A stretch of DNA of 10,704 nucleotides from VGPE01 sp031431395 (GTDB taxonomy: Bacteria; Chloroflexota; Limnocylindria; Limnocylindrales; CSP1-4), in the NCBI GenBank assembly GCA_031431395.1, contig JANPDJ010000085.1, positions 1 to 10,704 of the forward strand. The letters are read 5' to 3'. Shown here one piece after another: positions 6,218-10,704 of this stretch. Both the position numbers and the translations under genes were made by a program. Below the pieces are notes generated by a model. That model was not told the origin of the DNA. It ran no database searches and saw only the letters and a list, made by a program, of their open reading frames with translations. Each line of letters opens with the position of its first letter. Within the stretch, counting starts at the first letter, position 1.

Positions 6218-7369
6218 TCAGGCAGGCGTGGTCACGCGGCTCGCGTGGAGGTTCCGCAGGTCTCGGGCGCGGACGGCCACGACGCAGCAGATCAGGATCG
6301 TGATCAGCGCGCAGCCGGCAAGGGTGGCCTGAACGCCCAGCCGGTCCGCGATGGGGCCCACGATCACGTTGCCCAACGGCATGAACCCGGTGGACGAGAG
6401 GATGTAGAGCGACATGACGCGTCCGCGGAGGCGCGCGGGCACGAGCAGCTGCAGCAGTGTGTTCGTGGTCGCGTAGTAGGCAACCTGGAAACCGCCCAGC
6501 ATCGCGAGTCCCACCAGCGACAGGGGCAGCCACGTGGACAGGCTGAAGATCAGCAGGCCGGTGGACGAGGCCATGAGAGCGACGATCAGAAGACGGCCGC
6601 TGCCGCCGCCGGGGCGCAGGACGGCCACGGTGAGCGCGCCCACGACCGCCCCGATGCCGACGGCGGAGGTCATGAGCCCAAGGCCCGGCGCGCCGATGAC
6701 GAGAACGTCACGCGCGAAGATGGGCAGCAGGACCAGGTAGTTGAGGTTCAGGAGCGCGGGCACGATCGTGAGGAGCAGGAGGATCGGCACCGGGGGCGTG
6801 GACCGTGCGTATCGGAGGCCGTCGCCGATGTTCGTCCAGAGCGAGGCCTCCAGCCGGCCGACCACCAGGGTGCGGCGGAGCGGGAGCGTGGCGAGGACGA
6901 GGGCCACGATCACGAAGCTCAGCGAATTCGCCCAGAACGACATCGCGATGCCGCCGAGCGCGATTCCAAAACCCGCGAAGCTGGGGCCCACGATGCGCGA
7001 GAAGTTGAACTGCATGGAGTTGAGGGCGATCGCGTTGCCCAGCGATCGCTGCGGCACGAGCGTGGACACCAGCGACTGGTACGCCGGGGAGGACAGCGCG
7101 GACGTGCAGCCGACGAGGAACGCCAGGACGAGCACGTGCCAGAACTGGACCACGCCCAGGGCGGTGAGCAACGCCAGGATCGCCGTGAAGATCGCGGCCA
7201 GCGAGTGCATCGTCACGAGCAGCCTCCGCCGGTCCACGCGATCTGCGAGCACGCCCGCAAACAGGGAGAGGAGGAGTGTGGGCAGGTTCGCGGCCGCACT
7301 CGTGAGACCCAGCAGGCCGGCCGAATTGGTCAGGCCGAGGACCAGCCAGCCCTGCGCGGTGGTCTGCAT
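6218..7369 (-). CDS. MFS transporter (MFS_3 / EntS-like exporter), true start not identifiable
   Basis: Inner-membrane permease of the major facilitator superfamily, a type usually annotated as drug or siderophore exporter. The coordinates run from the first in-frame ATG (383 residues). The MFS motif A between helices 2 and 3 is GVLADRVDRRR at 39-49 and its C-half counterpart is GPIADRLG at 338-345; RGRVMSLY at 315-322 is also typical. The protein is hydrophobic throughout, with about eleven to twelve helices. From this ATG the first half of helix 1 is missing: the frame upstream reads ALASPAYRRFLFGAILSNIG and then SW before MQTTAQGWLV, which is the conserved N-terminus of this subfamily. That upstream frame contains no ATG, GTG, TTG or CTG back to a TGA at 7670-7672. 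The gene follows the second M16 gene and precedes the phosphoribosyltransferase by 36 bp. Family is secure, start and substrate are not. Confidence 0.9.
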   Translation of the reverse strand: MQTTAQGWLVLGLTNSAGLLGLTSAAANLPTLLLSLFAGVLADRVDRRRLLVTMHSLAAIFTAILALLTALGVVQFWHVLVLAFLVGCTSALSSPAYQSLVSTLVPQRSLGNAIALNSMQFNFSRIVGPSFAGFGIALGGIAMSFWANSLSFVIVALVLATLPLRRTLVVGRLEASLWTNIGDGLRYARSTPPVPILLLLTIVPALLNLNYLVLLPIFARDVLVIGAPGLGLMTSAVGIGAVVGALTVAVLRPGGGSGRLLIVALMASSTGLLIFSLSTWLPLSLVGLAMLGGFQVAYYATTNTLLQLLVPARLRGRVMSLYILSSTGFMPLGNVIVGPIADRLGVQATLAGCALITILICCVVAVRARDLRNLHASRVTTPA

Positions 7370-7510
7370 CCATGAACCGATGTTGCTGAGGATGGCTCCG
7401 AAGAGAAACCGCCGGTAGGCCGGAGAGGCGAGCGCCGGAAGGCGCCGCCAGCGCCCGGGGTCTGCCGCGGGCTCCGCAGGTTCGGGGTCGCCGCTCGCGG
7501 CAGCGGCGTC
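7370..7510 (-). other. In-frame N-terminal coding extension of the MFS gene without a start codon
   Basis: Read in the transporter frame, these 47 codons encode a Pro/Ala/Glu-rich stretch (GDPEPAEPAADPG), then WRRLPALASPAYRRFLFGAI and LSNIGSW leading into MQTTAQG. The second part matches what MFS_3-type exporters carry at their N-terminus, so it is probably translated. No standard start codon occurs in it. The reading frame continues open through the 3' end of the M16 gene to 7673. Possibilities are a rare start codon (two ATC codons occur, both inside helix 1, so unlikely), a one-base assembly error near 7510, entry by frameshift or reinitiation at the M16 stop (7509-7511), or a damaged start. 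Confidence 0.6.
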
Positions 7511-9020
7511 AGGCGGGACGGCCGTCGCCCGGCTCCTCCGCGGCGTCCTCGGTGGGATCGTCGTCCACCGCCAGCACGATCTCGGGCTCCTGCGCGTCGA
7601 TCGGGCCGATCTGCGTTTCCACCGCCGCCTCCGGAGCGATCGGCGCCGGGACGTCGTCGCGCTCCACCGTCAATGGCCCGAACCCCTCACGGTCCAGCTC
7701 GTCGCCGATCGTGTCTGCGTCGCCCACGAGGACAATGGCGAGCTGGTCCACGAGGATCCGCCGTTGGGCCGTGTCGCGCACGTCGTCCGGGGTGACGGCC
7801 TCGATTCGATCCCGGTACTGCGTCAATTCCTCGTCCGGCAGCTCGTGCAACGCGAGTCCCGCCAGGGCGCCCAGGACGGCGCCGGGGGTCTCGAACCGGA
7901 TGGGGAACACGCCGATCAGGTAGTCCCGCGCGGCCCGCAACTCCCCGTCACTGACCCGTTCGTCGCGGATCCGCGCAAGCTCCGTGAGGATGTCGCGAAT
8001 CGCGGGAGTGGTCACTTCGCTGTTCACCGCGGCACGGGCGGCGAATGGCCCGGCAGCGCGGCGCAGGTCCCAGCCCGCACTGGCGCCGTACGTGTAGCCC
8101 TTCTCCTCGCGCAGCTTCATGTTCAGGCGTGAGTTGAAGAGGCCGCCGAGAATCGCCCCGGTCACGGACAGGGCGTGGAAATCCGGGACTCGGCGGGGCA
8201 CCCCCACGTGCCCGATCCGGACCTCCGTCTGGACGGATCCCGCTCGGTGGACCAGGCGCACGAAACGCGACGCAACCGCACCGTCCGCCCGGATCGGGGC
8301 CGTCGCCCGCGCGAACGGCGACGGTCGCCAATCGCCGAACAGGCGATCCACGAGCCCGAGGACATCGAGGCCGGTGAGGTCGCCAGTGACAAGGAACGTC
8401 GCGCGTCCGGGGTCGAGGCCGCGCCCGTAGGCGGTCTGCAGGATCTCCCGATCCAGCGTTGTCACCGTCTCGGGGGTGCCGCCGCCGGGGCGGTGATAGG
8501 GCGACGCGCCCGTGTAGATCGTCTCCGTGAACGCCTCTTCGGCCCTGCGGCGCGGGTCCGCGCGTGCCTGGAGGAGGTCGTTGAGGCGCTCGTCGCGCAG
8601 CCGCTCAACCTCGGACGCGGGGAACGTGGGCCGGTGGACCATCTCGGCCAGCAGCTCCAGCGCCGGCGCAAGTCGCGCGCCCGGCACATCGACGCCGGCA
8701 GAGGTCGCATCCCAGCTCGCTTCCGCATGCAGACCCGCACCCAGGCGCTCTGCGGCCTCCACCAGCTGGATCGCGTCGTAGCGCTCCGTTCCCTCGGACA
8801 GGGCGCGAGCGGCCAGGATCGTGGCGCCGGCCCATTCGGGCGGCTCGTCCACCGCGCCGTTGCGCATGAGCAAGGCGGCGCTGACCAGCGGTCGTCCGGC
8901 CAGGTGGGCCGTGATGACCGTGAGGCCGTTTGCCAGGCGGACCCGCTCGAATGCCGGGAACTCGTAGTTCCGCGGAACCCCGGGCGTAGGGCGCGTGTCG
9001 ATCACGTGGCTGCCGGTCAC
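7509..9020 (-). CDS. M16B peptidase subunit lacking the zinc motif (carries the Arg/Tyr pair)
   Basis: 503 residues from a GTG at 9020. The fold is that of the M16 family (mitochondrial processing peptidase-like), but the HxxEH zinc site is absent: the aligned segment reads PEWAGATILAARALSEGTE (61-79). The C-terminal half has FNSRLNMKLREEKGYTYG (295-312), in which R304 and Y311, seven apart, match the substrate-binding Arg/Tyr pair of M16 enzymes. In bacterial M16B heterodimers one subunit supplies zinc and the other this pair, so this is the non-catalytic partner of the preceding gene. The GTG start overlaps that gene's TGA as GTGA, a classic translational-coupling junction. A tail of about 50 residues (455-503) is rich in Asp, Glu, Pro and Ala and probably disordered. 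No signal peptide is seen, so it is likely cytoplasmic. Confidence 0.93.
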   Translation of the reverse strand: MTGSHVIDTRPTPGVPRNYEFPAFERVRLANGLTVITAHLAGRPLVSAALLMRNGAVDEPPEWAGATILAARALSEGTERYDAIQLVEAAERLGAGLHAEASWDATSAGVDVPGARLAPALELLAEMVHRPTFPASEVERLRDERLNDLLQARADPRRRAEEAFTETIYTGASPYHRPGGGTPETVTTLDREILQTAYGRGLDPGRATFLVTGDLTGLDVLGLVDRLFGDWRPSPFARATAPIRADGAVASRFVRLVHRAGSVQTEVRIGHVGVPRRVPDFHALSVTGAILGGLFNSRLNMKLREEKGYTYGASAGWDLRRAAGPFAARAAVNSEVTTPAIRDILTELARIRDERVSDGELRAARDYLIGVFPIRFETPGAVLGALAGLALHELPDEELTQYRDRIEAVTPDDVRDTAQRRILVDQLAIVLVGDADTIGDELDREGFGPLTVERDDVPAPIAPEAAVETQIGPIDAQEPEIVLAVDDDPTEDAAEEPGDGRPA

Positions 9021-10360
9021 GCCGCCACCTCGTCGCCCGCGGCGCCGGCATCGTCGCCTGCCTCGGACTCCTCGGCGCCGCCCGTACTGCCGGCGTTGGG
9101 AACGTACGTCAGAACGACACGATTCCGCGGCTGGAAGACCTGTGCGGCCACCTCGCGGATCTGTTCGGCGGTCACCGACAGGTAGCGGTCCAGCTGGCGG
9201 TTGATCAGGTCGGGATCCGCGAACAGCGTGGCGTACATCGCCAACCGGTCGGCGCGTTCCTCCACGCGCTGGAGCGAACCCAGCTCGTCGGTCTCGATGA
9301 GCGCCTTCGCCCGGGCCAGTTCGTCGTCGGACACAAGCTCGCGCGACAGCCGCTCCAGCTCTTCCTCGTACACGGCCTCGACCCGCTCCACGGGGATCCC
9401 GGGCCTGGCCGTGGCCCACCCAGCCGCGATGGATGCGCCGCCGACGAACCCCAGGACGAACGCCACGACGTCCTGCGCAATGCGCTCGTCACGCACCAGC
9501 CGGCGGTGAAGCCGCGAGCCCTTGCCGCCGGCGAGGATCTGCCCCGCAAGTTCGAGGGCGTCAAGCCGGATGTCACCGAACGCGGGCGCCCGGAAGCCGA
9601 AGTAGACGCGGGGCAGCGGCACACGGTCGGGCACCACCTCGCGGCGCTCCTCCCCAAGGATCGGCGGGAGTGACATGTCCGGCAGGGTCGGGATGTTCGG
9701 ATTCGCGGGGATGCCCCCGAAATACCGGTCGGCCCAGGCCCGCGCCTGTGCCGTGTCGAAATCGCCGGCGATGGCGAGGACCGCGTTGTTCGGCGCGTAC
9801 CACGTCCGGAAGAAGTCCTTGACGTCGTCCACCGATGCGGCGTCCAGGTCCGCCATGGACCCGATCGTGGAATGGTGGTACGGATGATCCGCCGGGAAGA
9901 GGTGCGCCTGGAGCTTCTCGTTCCACGAGCCGTACGGCCGGTTGTCGTACGACCAGCGCTTCTCGTTCTTGACGACCTCGCGCTGGTTGTCGAGGTTCTC
10001 CTGGCTGAGCGCGTCCAGGAGTGTCCCCATCCGGTCCGCCTCGAGCCACAGCGCCAGCTCCAGCTGGTGGCTGGGCACCGTCTCGAAGTAGTTCGTCCGG
10101 TCCAGCCAGGTAGTCCCGTTCATCGTTCCGCCGGCCGCCTGCACAAGCGCGATGTGCTCCGCCTTGCCGACGTTCCGCGAGCCCTGGAACATCACGTGCT
10201 CGAACAGGTGCGCGAACCCGGTCTTGCCGGCGACCTCGTTCCTGGAGCCGACGTTGTACCAGATGTTCACGCCCACGACGGGCGCGAGGTGGTCCTCCGC
10301 GAGGACGAGCCGAAGCCCATTGGCCAGGCGTTCCTCGGTGAACGGCACGCGGGACGTCAT
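9017..10360 (-). CDS. M16B zinc metallopeptidase, catalytic subunit
   Basis: 447 residues. Residues H51, E54 and H55 form the inverted zinc motif HLFEH, and E133 in REVVKNEKR (127-135) is the distal ligand at the spacing usual for the family. It should hydrolyse peptides inside a closed two-subunit chamber. The region matching the Arg/Tyr motif reads RLHRRLVRDERIAQDVV and lacks the Tyr, which the overlapping downstream gene supplies; this supports an obligate heterodimer. The start at 10360 is set by GAGGAG eleven bases upstream and by the family-typical beginning TEERLANGLRLVL; the longer upstream frame runs through the promoter region and into the divergent gene. The C-terminus (about 423-447) is Gly/Ala/Asp/Glu-rich. 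No signal peptide is evident. First gene of the - strand operon, with a TACAAT -10 element upstream. Confidence 0.95.
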   Translation of the reverse strand: MTSRVPFTEERLANGLRLVLAEDHLAPVVGVNIWYNVGSRNEVAGKTGFAHLFEHVMFQGSRNVGKAEHIALVQAAGGTMNGTTWLDRTNYFETVPSHQLELALWLEADRMGTLLDALSQENLDNQREVVKNEKRWSYDNRPYGSWNEKLQAHLFPADHPYHHSTIGSMADLDAASVDDVKDFFRTWYAPNNAVLAIAGDFDTAQARAWADRYFGGIPANPNIPTLPDMSLPPILGEERREVVPDRVPLPRVYFGFRAPAFGDIRLDALELAGQILAGGKGSRLHRRLVRDERIAQDVVAFVLGFVGGASIAAGWATARPGIPVERVEAVYEEELERLSRELVSDDELARAKALIETDELGSLQRVEERADRLAMYATLFADPDLINRQLDRYLSVTAEQIREVAAQVFQPRNRVVLTYVPNAGSTGGAEESEAGDDAGAAGDEVAA

Positions 10361-10371
10361 CAGGGGTGGAT

Positions 10372-10377
10372 CTCCTC
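10372..10377 (-). promoter_or_regulatory. Shine-Dalgarno GAGGAG for the catalytic M16 gene
   Basis: GAGGAG on the - strand lies eleven bases before the ATG at 10360, slightly long spacing but otherwise a good site. It supports the chosen start over the longer open frame. Confidence 0.65.
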
Positions 10378-10398
10378 GGCGATGGGGGCTCGACCGGG

Positions 10399-10404
10399 AT
10401 TGTA
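10399..10404 (-). promoter_or_regulatory. Candidate -10 element TACAAT for the M16-MFS-PRTase-PfkB operon
   Basis: TACAAT on the - strand matches five of six bases of TATAAT and would give a 5' leader of about 30 bases containing the GAGGAG ribosome site. No good -35 hexamer is visible 16-18 bp upstream. It is the best promoter-like sequence for the five-gene cluster. Confidence 0.5.
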
Positions 10405-10442
10405 GCCGCGGGACCGCCTTCATCCGCGCGGGGCCGGGGTCA

Positions 10443-10448
10443 TACACT
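10443..10448 (+). promoter_or_regulatory. Candidate -10 element TACACT for a leaderless transcript
   Basis: TACACT matches four of six bases of TATAAT and the TANNNT pattern, and ends seven bases before the ATG at 10456. There is no Shine-Dalgarno in between (CCCCGCC), so a leaderless start is likely. The -35 zone would fall near 10419-10425, where TTCATC is a weak match. Confidence 0.4.
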
Positions 10449-10455
10449 CCCCGCC

Positions 10456-10704
10456 ATGATCTCGAGCAGCCGGATCCGCCACCTGGGCCGCGGCGTCCCC
10501 GTGGCGCTCGTCGCACTTCTCGTGCTTCCTGCGACGGCGAACGCGCACGCGATGACGGGGCGATACGAGTCGCCGCTGCCCCTGGCCGCATACCTTGGCG
10601 GGGCGGCGCTGGCTGTTGCGCTCTCCTTCGCGATCGTGATCCTGCGCGCCGGACCGGCGACCGCCCCGGTACGGGGAGGCGGGGTTCGCTCGGGGGCCGG
10701 GCGC
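10456..10704 (+). CDS. Secreted or membrane protein, 5' part only
   Basis: The first 83 codons of a gene that runs off the right edge with no stop. The protein has a signal-peptide shape: MISSSRIRHLGRG (basic), then PVALVALLVLPATANA (hydrophobic), with likely cleavage near ANA or AHA at about residues 29-31. It is followed by MTGRYESPLPLAAYLGG and a membrane helix (~47-66, ending IVILR), then a Gly/Arg/Pro-rich hydrophilic stretch. An AH-x-GR-x-SPLPLAAYL arrangement after a signal sequence recalls poorly characterised multi-helix membrane proteins of actinobacteria and Chloroflexota, some labelled fenitrothion hydrolase; I offer that only as a lead. It is divergent from the M16 gene with 95 bp between start codons. 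Function is not determined. Confidence 0.7.
   Translation, partial: MISSSRIRHLGRGVPVALVALLVLPATANAHAMTGRYESPLPLAAYLGGAALAVALSFAIVILRAGPATAPVRGGGVRSGAGR

Noticed and set aside
5945..7375. 476-codon open frame antisense to the MFS and phosphoribosyltransferase genes
   Set aside because: Composition is dominated by Gln, Glu, Asp, His, Arg and Gly, the mirror of hydrophobic codons in the transporter; no domain, no ribosome site, and it spans two clear genes.
9021..9419. N-terminal extension of the second M16 subunit
   Set aside because: It lies wholly within the upstream M16 gene in another frame; the GTGA overlap at 9017-9020 gives a clear start.

Overview
The window is very GC-rich (roughly 70%) bacterial chromosomal DNA with tightly packed genes, strongly GC-biased third codon positions, few Shine-Dalgarno sequences and several starts that look leaderless. 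The gene content (OmpR-type two-component pair, rhomboid protease, SRAP protein, paired M16 peptidases, MFS exporter, orphan phosphoribosyltransferase, divergent PfkB-like protein) fits a high-GC Chloroflexota lineage or an actinobacterium. I favour Chloroflexota from the general style of the proteins, but the sequence contains no rRNA or other marker that settles it. I see no insertion sequence, phage gene, CRISPR array, tRNA or rRNA.

Layout. 1-275 is a leader region with a palindrome, a TTACA-N6-TTACA direct repeat and a candidate leaderless promoter. 276-2512 (+) is a response regulator followed by its histidine kinase. 2565-3833 (-) is a rhomboid protease with an N-terminal TPR-like helical domain, convergent with the kinase. 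3954-4637 (+) is an SRAP/HMCES/YedK-type protein divergent from the rhomboid gene. 4638-4755 lies between two convergent stop codons and holds a hairpin and five 18-bp tandem repeats. 4756-10360 (-) is a probable five-gene operon, transcribed as: M16 peptidase with the zinc motif, M16 peptidase without it, MFS transporter, phosphoribosyltransferase, small PfkB-like protein. 10456-10704 (+) is the start of a secreted or membrane protein that runs off the window.

How the parts fit. The two M16 genes overlap by four bases and split the key residues between them (HxxEH in the first, the Arg/Tyr pair in the second), so they very likely form one heterodimeric zinc peptidase. The kinase and regulator form a standard phosphorelay, and the direct repeat ahead of the regulator suggests autoregulation. 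The genes downstream of the peptidases have no evident biochemical link to them.

Most of the window is ordinary. The points most worth a second look are the transporter whose conserved N-terminus lies in frame upstream of every possible start codon, the PfkB-like protein without the GAGD catalytic motif, the 18-bp repeat array whose readthrough would give oppositely charged tails to the two flanking proteins, the WalR-like repeat, and the recurring TANNNT-7/8-nt-start arrangement. I do not find convincing evidence of a wholly new multi-gene system.
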